Positions 1-6,611 of a DNA stretch of 15,204 nt are shown in pieces (position 1 is the stretch's first letter; every line of letters begins with the position of its first letter). The stretch covers positions 1 through 15,204 of the forward strand of contig JAPKXP010000111.1 in the NCBI GenBank assembly GCA_026394745.1, in the 5' to 3' direction. This stretch comes from Candidatus Altarchaeota archaeon. Its GTDB lineage: Archaea; Altiarchaeota; Altiarchaeia; IMC4; SCGC-AAA252-I15. The notes under the pieces were generated by a model, which ran no database searches, was not told the DNA's origin, and saw only the letters and a list, made by a program, of their open reading frames with translations. The translations under genes and the position numbers were made by a program.

Positions 1-30
1 TTTTAGTCAAGGCTTTCCACCAAAAATTCC

Positions 31-38
31 TTTAAATT
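31..38 (+). promoter_or_regulatory. TATA element for the osmC-like gene
   Basis: TTTAAATT is centred about 26 nt before the ATG at 61. That is the archaeal spacing at which transcription would begin on or next to the start codon, so the message is probably leaderless. No Shine-Dalgarno sequence is present. Confidence 0.5.
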
Positions 39-60
39 CTCCAGCTTCAAATATCCTGTT

Positions 61-438
61 ATGGCGGTGTCGGTTGAACGGGTGGGGGACGGAGTCTTCG
101 ACGTCTCAGTCGGCGGGAAGAAGGTTCGCATGGACTCCTCCGGGAATGAGGCTGCGTCCCCAGCCGGAATGTTCCTAGCCTCGTTCGCGGCGTGCATCGC
201 AGTCTATGCCGAATCCTACTGCAGGAACGCCGGGATAAACACTGAAGGTATGAAAGTCGAGTTCGACTACGAGCGCCTGCAGAATCCCGGCAGGTTCGCG
301 AAAATGAAAGCTAAGATAACAATACCGAACGCGGACTTTAAAGGCCGCGAGAAGGCGATAATCCGCGCTGCCGAGCAGTGCCTCGTGCACGAGACAATCA
401 AAGAATTCAAGGGGATTGAGATAACCCTCGGAAAATAA
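61..438 (+). CDS. OsmC/Ohr-family thiol peroxidase-like protein
   Basis: A 125-residue cytoplasmic protein of the OsmC/Ohr family, whose members reduce organic hydroperoxides with a pair of cysteines. The family pattern is visible: an N-terminal beta region ending in SSGNEAASP (residues 26-34), then helix AGMFLASFAACIAV with the presumed peroxidatic Cys45, and the second Cys107 in AEQCLVHETI. A third cysteine, Cys54, is extra. The length is near the small YhfA/OsmC type (about 130-140). The ATG at 61 is chosen because a TATA element lies about 26 nt upstream. The next gene starts one base after this stop codon, so the two are probably co-transcribed. Family assignment is firm; the substrate is unknown. 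Confidence 0.88.
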   Translation: MAVSVERVGDGVFDVSVGGKKVRMDSSGNEAASPAGMFLASFAACIAVYAESYCRNAGINTEGMKVEFDYERLQNPGRFAKMKAKITIPNADFKGREKAIIRAAEQCLVHETIKEFKGIEITLGK

Positions 439-439
439 G

Positions 440-628
440 GTGGACTTGAAGAAGGAAATCATGAAGGACGACGGAAAGGCGGAGCTTTTGACTGGAGTCT
501 CCCTTGGCGCCTTCGGCGCGGCTGGGGCGATAGGCGGAGCGATATGCCCGATATGCGTGATAGGAACTCCCTTGTTCCTCGGCCTCGGAGTATACAAGAA
601 AATCAAGTACGGCAAGGCTAAAAAGTAG
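440..628 (+). CDS. Small membrane-hairpin protein with CPIC motif
   Basis: A 62-residue protein with a charged N-terminus, a long Gly/Ala-rich hydrophobic stretch (about residues 16-51) and a basic tail (KKIKYGKAKK). At the centre is a CPIC pair (Cys36, Cys39) within GAICPICVIGTP, so two short membrane segments could be joined by a CxxC turn. The GTG start is one base after the osmC-like stop, which suggests translational coupling; ATG at 461 is an alternative start and would shorten the protein by seven residues. The neighbour is a thiol enzyme, so a redox or metal role for the CPIC pair is plausible but is inference. Its stop codon TAG directly abuts the stop of the convergent gene. No function is recognised. 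Confidence 0.65.
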   Translation: MDLKKEIMKDDGKAELLTGVSLGAFGAAGAIGGAICPICVIGTPLFLGLGVYKKIKYGKAKK

Positions 629-982
629 CTATCTCTCCTTAACCCGCTCAATCTGCTTTACCTCATGAGGGAACATGGAGACCTCCAGCATCCTCTTGAG
701 TTCATGCTGGTCCGGGTCCTCAACCAGGTAACGCATTCTGACTGCTTGGGTTTCGGGACTTACTCCGGTGACTTCGCCCTGCATTCCGGAAAGTTTATTT
801 AGTTTCATTAAATGATTCGTGCCTGGTATCTTCACCTCCCTCTTTTCCTTTTCCAGCTGGACATCTCCGTTACAGGTAACCTTAACGCAGTCCCCTATCC
901 TCAGTTCATCTACTCTCACGACCTCGTATTCCGCAAGACGTCCGTTCGTTTTCTGGGCGACCCCCAGCTGCCTTTGAACCAT
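629..982 (-). CDS. Small hypothetical protein, beta-rich
   Basis: 117 residues, not recognised. There is no signal peptide or membrane segment. The middle part (ELRIGDCVKVTC, later GMQGEVTGVSPETQAVRMRYLV) alternates hydrophobic and polar residues with turns, as in a small SH3-like barrel; this is a guess from pattern only. The C-terminus is charged. It begins 13 nt after the guaAb stop, with GGAG about 10 nt before the ATG, so it is probably the second gene of a guaAb operon and uses a ribosome binding site. Reading frame and spacing support a real gene. Function is unknown. Confidence 0.6.
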   Translation of the reverse strand: MVQRQLGVAQKTNGRLAEYEVVRVDELRIGDCVKVTCNGDVQLEKEKREVKIPGTNHLMKLNKLSGMQGEVTGVSPETQAVRMRYLVEDPDQHELKRMLEVSMFPHEVKQIERVKER

Positions 983-995
983 TCCAAAACTCCAG

Positions 996-1925
996 TCACT
1001 CGAATTCTATCGTCGCGGGAGGCTTGTTCGTCAAGTCGTAGAGGACGCGCGTGACCTCCGGAATCTCCCTGGGAATCCTGTCCGCAATCCTCCTGAGAAT
1101 CTTCCAGTCAACCTCCTTCGCGTTGGCTGTCATCGCGTCCAAGCTGTCGACAATCCTCACGACCACGACGTAGCCGTAATCCCTGCTGTCGCCCTTGACA
1201 CCAGTCACCCTGCCTTCAAGCAGCGCCGCGAAACCCTGCCAGAACGTTATGCCTGCCTTCTTCAATTCCTCGCGCACGATGTAGTCTGCGTTCCTCACGA
1301 CCTCGATGCGCTCCCTCGTAATCTTGCCGACGATTCTCACTGCGAAAGCAGGCCCTGGGAAAGGCTCCCTCTCGCTTATCTCGGCAGGCAGGCCAAGCTC
1401 CCTTGCGACAACACGGACCTCGTCCTTGTACAAGTCGCGGAGCGGCTCGACCAGTTCAAGAGTCATTCCCCCCGGGAGCGTGACGTTGTGGTGGCTTTTA
1501 ATCTTGCCTTGAGTCTCAATCCAGTCGGGCGCGATAGTGCCTTGAACGAGCACTACGGCATTCTCCTCCTTAGCCTCCCTCTCGAAGACCTCGATGAACT
1601 TGTGGCCTATGATCCTGCGCTTCTCCTCGGGGTCTGAGACGCCCTCCAGCTTCTTGATGAACTCCTCGCCTGCGTCCACAATCCGAAAGTTCAGGTGAAA
1701 CTTGCCCCTGAAAATTCTGTTAATCTCGTCAGGCTCGTTCTTGCGCATGAAGCCGGTGTCGACGAAGATGGAGACGAGATTCTTTCCTAGCGCCCTGTGG
1801 GTGAGTATCGCGCACACCGAAGAGTCGACGCCGCCGGAAAGCGCTATGACCGCCTTCTTACCGCCGACCTGCTTTCGTATCGCCTCAACTTGCTCCTCGA
1901 TAAACTTCTTCGGATTCAAAGTCAT
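996..1925 (-). CDS. guaAB: GMP synthase, ATP-pyrophosphatase subunit
   Basis: Subunit B of archaeal two-part GMP synthase. It activates XMP with ATP and aminates it to GMP using ammonia from a separate glutaminase subunit (GuaAa), which is not in this window. At 309 residues it has the usual archaeal length. Visible motifs are the PP-loop SGGVDSS (30-36), FVDTGFMRKNE (54-64), the KSHHNV loop (143-148), REPFPGPAFAVR (186-197, the bacterial form being RHPFPGPGLAIR) and the C-terminal TNKPPATIEFE that closes over the active site. The start ATG lies about 34 nt from an AT-rich promoter shared with the divergent aminotransferase gene. A small gene follows in the same direction. Confidence 0.96.
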   Translation of the reverse strand: MTLNPKKFIEEQVEAIRKQVGGKKAVIALSGGVDSSVCAILTHRALGKNLVSIFVDTGFMRKNEPDEINRIFRGKFHLNFRIVDAGEEFIKKLEGVSDPEEKRRIIGHKFIEVFEREAKEENAVVLVQGTIAPDWIETQGKIKSHHNVTLPGGMTLELVEPLRDLYKDEVRVVARELGLPAEISEREPFPGPAFAVRIVGKITRERIEVVRNADYIVREELKKAGITFWQGFAALLEGRVTGVKGDSRDYGYVVVVRIVDSLDAMTANAKEVDWKILRRIADRIPREIPEVTRVLYDLTNKPPATIEFE

Positions 1926-1952
1926 CTTGTAGATTAACTTGGAACTCAGAGA

Positions 1953-1965
1953 ATTAATAAATAAT
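1953..1965. promoter_or_regulatory. Shared divergent promoter region (AT-rich)
   Basis: ATTAATAAATAAT lies between two divergent genes, about 34 nt from the guaAB start and about 41 nt from the aminotransferase start. It could supply TATA elements in both directions. Only sequence and spacing support it. Confidence 0.45.
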
Positions 1966-1986
1966 CCAAGCCATTAATTACAACAA

Positions 1987-1991
1987 GGTGA
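1987..1991 (+). promoter_or_regulatory. Ribosome binding site of the aminotransferase gene
   Basis: GGTGA, eight bases before the ATG at 2000, matches the archaeal anti-Shine-Dalgarno sequence. It fixes the start and implies a short leader, unlike the leaderless genes nearby. Confidence 0.55.
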
Positions 1992-1999
1992 CGTAAAAA

Positions 2000-3205
2000 A
2001 TGCCGGAACTAAACGAGAACATAGCGAAAATAAGCCCAGACCCGGTGCGCTCGTGGATTAAGACTCTGAAGGACCTTGGCGCGGTCAACATGTTCACCAT
2101 AGGCGAGCCGGACCCCATATCCAAGGACATTCTCGAAGTTTACGCCAAGGCCGCGTACAACGACGACGTCTCCGGCAAGACAAGCTACCCGCCGGTCGCA
2201 GGCGAGGAAGCATTGATAAAGAACATAGTCCGCATGGAATCCGGCTTCAACACCAATCTTTCTGAAGAAGACGCCAAGAGAATCTACGTCACCATAGGCG
2301 CGTCGCAGGCCCTCCAGTTCATGTTCAGTGCGTTCAAGCAAGGCAGCGAGATACTCGTCATGACGCCATGCTGGGGCACGATATACAACATGATACAGCA
2401 TTCCGGAAACGTCGGAGTGCCGGTGAAGTTCTTCGAGGACGGAAAGTTCATCAAAGAGAATGCGGACAAAGCGCTGTCGAAAAAGACGCAGGCAGCCTAC
2501 ATAAACTTCCCCTCAAACCCGACAGGCGAAATCATGCCGGAAAAAGCAATAAAAGAATTCGGCGGATGGTGCGCCCAACACGGCATACAAATAATAACCG
2601 ACGAACCATACAAGTACCTGATACACGACACACGGAAGACGCCATACTATTCGCCAGCCAACATGGACGCCGACGTCAACAACAAAGTCACCGTCATATC
2701 ATCCTTCTCCAAGATAATCAAGCCGGACATAAGACTAGGCTACGTCAGACTCGCCCCCGAAATAATGCAGGCCGACAAGAAAGGCATGATACTCTACTAC
2801 TTCAGAAACCTTTCCGCAGGAGCAGCAAGAGGAGTCCAGACGGGAGTCAACGCCGTCCTGGAGAAAGACATCAAACTCGAGTTCCTAAAGCCGTTAGTCA
2901 AAAACTACGCCGAAAAATCAGAGCTACTCCAAAAATACTTCCGAGAGATGGGCTGCGAAATAAAAAACAAGCCCGCAGGAAGCTACCTCATGTTCCCGAA
3001 GACCCCGAAGGGAGCAGACGGCGAGGAATACGTCAAGCGCATAGCCCGAGACTACAAGACCGCGTTCCTCCCCGGCTCAAGCTTCGGCGGAAACATGAAA
3101 GGATTCGAGGAATACGCCAAAAACTTCCGCGTAGGATACGGCGGCGGACTAACCCAAGAAAAAATAACCTCCGTAATGGACTCCCTACCCAAAAGAAATA
3201 TTTAA
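2000..3205 (+). CDS. PLP-dependent class I/II aminotransferase
   Basis: A 401-residue fold-type I aminotransferase of the aspartate-aminotransferase superfamily; it transfers amino groups between amino acids and 2-oxo acids. Key positions are visible: GEPD (35-38), Asn173 in PSNPTGE, DEPY (201-204) for the pyridine nitrogen and phenol oxygen, the Schiff-base Lys238 in SSFSK, Arg245 in RLGY for the phosphate, and Arg377 in FRVGYG for the substrate carboxylate. Length is normal. The substrate cannot be told from sequence alone. From about position 2495 onward, codons end almost only in A or C, whereas the first part uses many G-ended codons. The gene ends just upstream of the tRNA-Ile region. 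Confidence 0.92.
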   Translation: MPELNENIAKISPDPVRSWIKTLKDLGAVNMFTIGEPDPISKDILEVYAKAAYNDDVSGKTSYPPVAGEEALIKNIVRMESGFNTNLSEEDAKRIYVTIGASQALQFMFSAFKQGSEILVMTPCWGTIYNMIQHSGNVGVPVKFFEDGKFIKENADKALSKKTQAAYINFPSNPTGEIMPEKAIKEFGGWCAQHGIQIITDEPYKYLIHDTRKTPYYSPANMDADVNNKVTVISSFSKIIKPDIRLGYVRLAPEIMQADKKGMILYYFRNLSAGAARGVQTGVNAVLEKDIKLEFLKPLVKNYAEKSELLQKYFREMGCEIKNKPAGSYLMFPKTPKGADGEEYVKRIARDYKTAFLPGSSFGGNMKGFEEYAKNFRVGYGGGLTQEKITSVMDSLPKRNI

Positions 3206-3237
3206 CTCAACAATCATTATCCTAAAAACACAAGCTA

Positions 3238-3267
3238 GGTCCCGTGGCTCAGGTTGGTTAACGCACA
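3238..3267 (+). pseudogene. Degenerate 5' fragment of tRNA-Ile
   Basis: The first 30 nt repeat the start of the intact tRNA-Ile gene (3403-3432) with only two adjacent differences: ACGC in place of GAGC. That change breaks the D-stem. No anticodon loop, T-arm or acceptor 3' strand follows; a folded segment does instead. TATTTAA at about 3200, some 38 nt upstream, matches the spacing of the other tRNA promoters, so the fragment may still be transcribed. Confidence 0.75.
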
Positions 3268-3352
3268 GCCCTTTTCTTCCCGCAGAAGGCAGAAGCCTTC
3301 TAGGGCCCCGGAAAAGCCTGCTTTTCCTGGGTAGAAAAGAAAAGCGCTGGCG
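3262..3352 (+). ncRNA. Structured three-way-junction segment, relative of tRNA-Thr intron
   Basis: A closing stem pairs 3262-3278 with 3337-3352 (16 pairs allowing one bulged A and one mismatch). Inside are two hairpins: 3279-3305, with perfect AGAAGGC/GCCTTCT plus outer CCC/GGG, and 3307-3331, with CCC/GGG and GGAAAAG/CTTTTCC around loop CCTG. The first hairpin closely matches the one in the tRNA-Thr intron at 6621-6646. The pairing is seen directly. Whether it is an intron remnant, a mobile RNA element or a stand-alone RNA is open. Confidence 0.6.
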
Positions 3353-3362
3353 GAAAAGAAAC

Positions 3363-3369
3363 TTTTATA
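3363..3369 (+). promoter_or_regulatory. TATA element of tRNA-Ile
   Basis: TTTTATA ends 34 nt before the tRNA. The tRNA-Thr gene has the same element at nearly the same distance, and both leaders share TAAAA(A)CCCT and TACCTTAAAA, so a common tRNA promoter design is likely. Confidence 0.65.
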
Positions 3370-3402
3370 CGCTAAAAACCCTTATTCTAAACTACCTTAA
3401 AA

Positions 3403-3477
3403 GGTCCCGTGGCTCAGGTTGGTTAGAGCACTCGACTGATAATCGAGGGGTCCCGAGTTCAAATCTCGGCGGGACCA
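3403..3477 (+). tRNA. tRNA-Ile (GAU)
   Basis: A complete cloverleaf without intron. The acceptor GGTCCCG (3403-3409) pairs with CGGGACC (3470-3476), followed by discriminator A3477. D-stem GCTC/GAGC; anticodon stem CTCGA/TCGAG around loop CTGATAA with anticodon GAT at 3438-3440; T-stem CCGAG/CTCGG with loop TTCAAAT. CCA is not encoded. Confidence 0.97.
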
Positions 3478-3485
3478 AATTGTTT

Positions 3486-3503
3486 GAATCCAGTGGCGGA
3501 TTC
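3486..3503 (+). repeat. Small hairpin downstream of tRNA-Ile
   Basis: A perfect 6-bp inverted repeat, GAATCC/GGATTC with loop AGTGGC, starts nine bases after the tRNA. It may mark the tRNA trailer; no function is established. Confidence 0.35.
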
Positions 3504-3526
3504 GTATCACGAAACCCGGCGAGAGT

Positions 3527-3547
3527 AAAAAGCCGTCGAGGCTTTTT
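3527..3547 (+). terminator. Hairpin terminator-like palindrome
   Basis: AAAAAGCC and GGCTTTTT form a perfect 8-bp stem around GTCGA, and the 3' arm ends in a T-run. It lies 50 nt after tRNA-Ile and before the promoter of the next gene, a position that fits a terminator. Confidence 0.5.
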
Positions 3548-3594
3548 ATAAAAATCTCTCACTCTCTGGTTTTTACCGAAGAATCTGATAGCGC

Positions 3595-3602
3595 TTTAAA
3601 TA
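3595..3602 (+). promoter_or_regulatory. TATA element for the 3627 gene
   Basis: TTTAAATA is centred about 28 nt before the ATG at 3627. This favours that ATG over the TTG one codon earlier and suggests a leaderless mRNA. Confidence 0.55.
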
Positions 3603-3626
3603 CACCCTCGGCTTCATATTCTATTG

Positions 3627-4310
3627 ATGGAAAAAAAGCTCTTGGTTGTTTTGGCGGTAATCTCCCTTTTGTTTGTGGTCGCAGTCTCTTTCGCGGCTGG
3701 CTTTGTCGTCGCCTACCTTGTTTTCGAGGATGATTACACTCCGATGCCAGACGGCGGTCCGGATTTCCCGCCGATGGTTAAAAAGCCTGCGGTTTACCTT
3801 TATCCGACCGAGGAGACCGTGGTTAATGTGTCGCTTTCCGTGGACGGCGTCCTCACCAAAACCGAGCCTGAGTACGGCGGCGGCTGGAGTGTCCTGGCCG
3901 AGCCTTCAGGACGGATAGACGGCAGGTACGATTACTTGTTTTACGAGGCGCAGTTGAGGGATGTTGAGATTCCTCCTGAGGGATGGTCTGTGCAGTACGC
4001 TGATCTTGGAAGGTGGTTTGACGTCAACCTAGTCCGAATGGGCTTGAATGAACGCGAGATACAGCAGTTCAAGGACTATTGGATGGGTGAGCTTCCTCCT
4101 GAAGGCTGTTATGAGATAAGGTTGCTTGAAGAAAGCTTCCTTTTAGAGCACATGAAGCTTTCGGTCGAGCCGAAGCCCAACACGATAATCCGGAGGAACT
4201 TCTACTTCAAACCGAGGGCGGAGTGCGCCGTCCTAACTGAGCCTTCAGTATCGACTCCGGTTCGGAATGGGTTTACTGTGGTAGAATGGGGTGGGATTCT
4301 TGAAGACTAG
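3627..4310 (+). CDS. Membrane-anchored protein with KPAVYLYP motif
   Basis: 227 residues. Residues 5-34 form one long hydrophobic segment after MEKK, acting as an uncleaved anchor or signal peptide, and the rest should face outside. The soluble domain opens with KKPAVYLYPTEE, followed by LTKTEPEYGGGWSV and DYLFYEAQL. I recall this KPxxYLYP ... GW ... YxYLFxE pattern from a family of uncharacterised bacterial and archaeal proteins; no activity is known to me. The domain has only two cysteines, unlike the Cys-rich surface proteins around it. Its codons are rich in G and T, in contrast to the A/C-rich end of the aminotransferase gene before the tRNA. It is convergent with the deaminase gene. Confidence 0.75.
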   Translation: MEKKLLVVLAVISLLFVVAVSFAAGFVVAYLVFEDDYTPMPDGGPDFPPMVKKPAVYLYPTEETVVNVSLSVDGVLTKTEPEYGGGWSVLAEPSGRIDGRYDYLFYEAQLRDVEIPPEGWSVQYADLGRWFDVNLVRMGLNEREIQQFKDYWMGELPPEGCYEIRLLEESFLLEHMKLSVEPKPNTIIRRNFYFKPRAECAVLTEPSVSTPVRNGFTVVEWGGILED

Positions 4311-4351
4311 TTGTCGTCCACCTACCATATGCTAAAGGTAGACTCCAGCAT

Positions 4352-4789
4352 TCACTCTCCGATGTCTTCGTTCCAGAGTTCAGGGTTCTTCTCTATGAAC
4401 TCCTTCAGGAGGAGTATGCAATGCGAGTCGTTTAGCACGCGCACGACGACACCCTTCTTCTTCAAATAATCCTCCGGACCCTTAAAGTTCAAGTTCTCCC
4501 CCACAATGACCTTCGATATGCCGTAAAGCAGTACCGCGCCGCTGCACATGTCGCAAGGCGAAAGCGTAGAGTAGAGAGTCGCCTTCTGGTACAAGCTCGC
4601 ATTCTGCCGTCCAGCGTTCTCCAGACAGTCCATCTCAGCGTGCTTTATGACGCTCCCCGCCTGGACCCTGCGGTTGTGGCCCCTGCCAATAATCTTACCT
4701 TCCACAACAAGGACGCTTCCTATGGGAATTCCCCCCTCTGCAAGCCCCTTCATCGCCTCGTCCAAAGCAGCCTTCATGAACTCGTCCAT
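4352..4789 (-). CDS. Cytosine deaminase, yeast Fcy1 type
   Basis: A 145-residue zinc-dependent deaminase. The motif KHAEMD holds the zinc-binding His and the catalytic Glu, and TLSPCDMCSGA holds the two zinc-binding cysteines. Beyond the general fold it resembles Saccharomyces cerevisiae cytosine deaminase closely: GRGHNRR near the N-terminus, the SPCDMC region, VVGENLNFKG, and the ending PELWNEDIGE (yeast ends PQDWFEDIGE). Yeast has HGE where this protein has the more usual HAE. The expected reaction is cytosine to uracil for pyrimidine salvage, by homology. A TATA element (minus strand, 4815-4823) lies about 29 nt from the start. No transport or salvage partner is adjacent. Confidence 0.87.
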   Translation of the reverse strand: MDEFMKAALDEAMKGLAEGGIPIGSVLVVEGKIIGRGHNRRVQAGSVIKHAEMDCLENAGRQNASLYQKATLYSTLSPCDMCSGAVLLYGISKVIVGENLNFKGPEDYLKKKGVVVRVLNDSHCILLLKEFIEKNPELWNEDIGE

Positions 4790-4814
4790 AAGTTAAATTA
4801 TGTCCCCGGGACCC

Positions 4815-4823
4815 AATAAAAAC
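4815..4823 (-). promoter_or_regulatory. TATA element for the cytosine deaminase gene
   Basis: Read on the minus strand this is GTTTTTATT, centred about 29 nt before the ATG at 4789, consistent with a leaderless message. Confidence 0.45.
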
Positions 4824-4856
4824 AAAGCGGAGTCAAAAACGTTGCGGCGAGAGTGC

Positions 4857-4864
4857 TTTTTACT
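4857..4864 (+). promoter_or_regulatory. TATA element for the 4886 gene
   Basis: TTTTTACT is about 26 nt before the ATG at 4886. With the deaminase promoter at 4815-4823 it forms a compact divergent promoter pair. Confidence 0.45.
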
Positions 4865-4885
4865 TACTATTCTTAATGGATTAAC

Positions 4886-6529
4886 ATGGGAGAATCAGAA
4901 GACTCCACACCCAAGAAACCGGCTTACTCGAAGGCTGATGAGCTCAGCAGGAAGTACGGCATACTCCCCGCCAAGGATGAAGAGCAGGAGCAATCTGAGC
5001 CTGAACCCGCAAGCGCCACCCCAGCGCAAGACTCTGCAAAGCAGGAAGCCGGCGTGCGAGTCGCAAGCCTGGACGAGATAAAAGAACGCCAGGCCATGCG
5101 TGCTAAAAGTCAAATACTCCGAGCCACCAACGCTCCCCCCTCCGAGCCTAAAACCCCGTTCGTAGAACAAGACAAGGAATACGCCGGAATTAAAAATCAA
5201 CCCGAAAAACCGCAGCAGACGCTTGAAGACCTAACCAAGAAATATGGCATACCTGAAAAAGAAAAACCCCAGAAGAAGACTGAACAACCCAAAGACTCCG
5301 GCATGCAATACGAGATTGGCGCGAAAGAAAAACCCGCCGGAAAGCCATCGCCAAAGAAGCCTCCGGCGCCAGAAGGGAAAAACCCGCCACACAAAAACTT
5401 CCTGCCCGCAGTAATAATCCTAATCCTGGTCATGGGAGTGCTTGCAGTCGCCGCAGGCCTCGGATACTACGCGCTCGGCAACCTCGACCAAGCAGTCACG
5501 CTAATACAACAAATCCTAAACAACAGCCAACAAACCAGGATAATGTACCAGTGCCTCGACGGCTCATTCCAGGAAGACCCGAGCATGTGCCCCACAACAA
5601 CCGCCGTCACCACCACCTCGACAACACTCCAACAAGCATCCACGACCGCAACCACACTAACGCCAGTAACCACGACAATACCCAAGGTCGCGTGCTACAC
5701 CACCTCAGACTGCCTGAAAAACCAGACCAACTCCACATTCTGCGAGGACAACGTAGTGAAAAGAGTATACATACAATACACCTGCATGCACCCAGGAAAA
5801 TCCGACGCCCAATGCGTCGCCAGAACCGGAAACCCTACGATAGTCAAATCATGCGACACTGGCGAATACTGCCTGTCAGGCGAATGCTACCCTAAAAACT
5901 GTCAAGATCACAAAAGAAACTTCAACGAAACCAAAGTAGACTGCGGCGGACCCTGCAGGCCATGCACCACCGAAGACCCAGCATGCCTAACAGACCTCGA
6001 CTGCGGAGGAACACAACGTATAGGCAACTACACCTGCAAAAACGGAAACCCAGTCACCACATACCAATACAACACATGCGTTAAACCCGACACCAATAAC
6101 GCAACCTGCACAACCAAAAACACAACAGAAATAGTCGAACACTGCCAGCAAGGACAGCAATGCGTCGACGGAAACGCAGGATGCTACTACATCGACGTCA
6201 ACTGCCAAGACTGCATGCAAAACCAAGGCGAAGACGAAATAGACTGCGGCGGACCCTGCCCGCCGTGCGCCGTAAAACCTAGCGTATACGACACCCTAGA
6301 CCTGAAAATCGCCACAAACTACACCTACCGCAGATACACGATAGTACTGAACAACGTAATACAAACCAAAACCAACTGCACCAGCGGAGCATCCGTATTC
6401 GTCAGCACACCAGACGGCGTACCCACATCCAACACACTCGACCTAAGAACCAGCGCAGACGTCTACGGCCTACAAGTAGGCTTCATCAACGGCACAACAA
6501 AAAGCGCCCTCATATGGCTCTGGAAGTAA
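4886..6529 (+). CDS. Bitopic surface protein with duplicated Cys-rich ectodomain
   Basis: 547 residues in three parts. Residues 1-170 are charged, Pro/Lys/Glu-rich and probably disordered in the cytoplasm, with two related motifs, ELSRKYGILP (19-28) and DLTKKYGIPE (115-124). Residues 172-197 form one membrane segment. Outside follow a short C-DG-CP module (223-235), a Thr-rich linker (236-265), and two Cys-rich units (about 269-360 and 367-461), each ending in DCGGPCxPC. A final beta-rich domain of about 85 residues closes the protein. Many N-x-S/T sites suggest glycosylation. The N-terminal in, C-terminal out orientation is inferred from charge. From roughly 5400 on, codons end almost only in A or C. 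A surface role is likely; the function is unknown. Confidence 0.82.
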   Translation: MGESEDSTPKKPAYSKADELSRKYGILPAKDEEQEQSEPEPASATPAQDSAKQEAGVRVASLDEIKERQAMRAKSQILRATNAPPSEPKTPFVEQDKEYAGIKNQPEKPQQTLEDLTKKYGIPEKEKPQKKTEQPKDSGMQYEIGAKEKPAGKPSPKKPPAPEGKNPPHKNFLPAVIILILVMGVLAVAAGLGYYALGNLDQAVTLIQQILNNSQQTRIMYQCLDGSFQEDPSMCPTTTAVTTTSTTLQQASTTATTLTPVTTTIPKVACYTTSDCLKNQTNSTFCEDNVVKRVYIQYTCMHPGKSDAQCVARTGNPTIVKSCDTGEYCLSGECYPKNCQDHKRNFNETKVDCGGPCRPCTTEDPACLTDLDCGGTQRIGNYTCKNGNPVTTYQYNTCVKPDTNNATCTTKNTTEIVEHCQQGQQCVDGNAGCYYIDVNCQDCMQNQGEDEIDCGGPCPPCAVKPSVYDTLDLKIATNYTYRRYTIVLNNVIQTKTNCTSGASVFVSTPDGVPTSNTLDLRTSADVYGLQVGFINGTTKSALIWLWK

Positions 6530-6532
6530 ACA

Positions 6533-6540
6533 TTTTTATA
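6533..6540 (+). promoter_or_regulatory. TATA element of tRNA-Thr
   Basis: TTTTTATA lies four bases after the preceding stop codon and ends 33 nt before the tRNA, almost the same geometry as at tRNA-Ile. Confidence 0.65.
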
Positions 6541-6611
6541 CAAATAAAACCCTATAAAATACCTTAAAAAAAGCCTCCGTAGCTCAGACCGGCTAGAGCG
6601 ACTGACTTGTA

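Noticed and set aside
3..197. A minus-strand frame ending KLENLKEFLVESLD that overlaps the osmC-like gene
   Set aside because: The protein-like tail is short, the rest is antisense to osmC, and the same bases hold a well-placed TATA element for osmC.
2368..3225. A 285-codon open frame on the plus strand inside the aminotransferase gene
   Set aside because: The translation is an Arg/Lys/Gln-rich artefact of A/C-rich codons in the true frame, and the aminotransferase has all catalytic residues.
3238..3352. Reading the tRNA-Ile fragment as a functional split-tRNA half
   Set aside because: The homology stops before the anticodon stem, the D-stem is broken, no matching 3' half was found, and an intact tRNA-Ile lies next to it.
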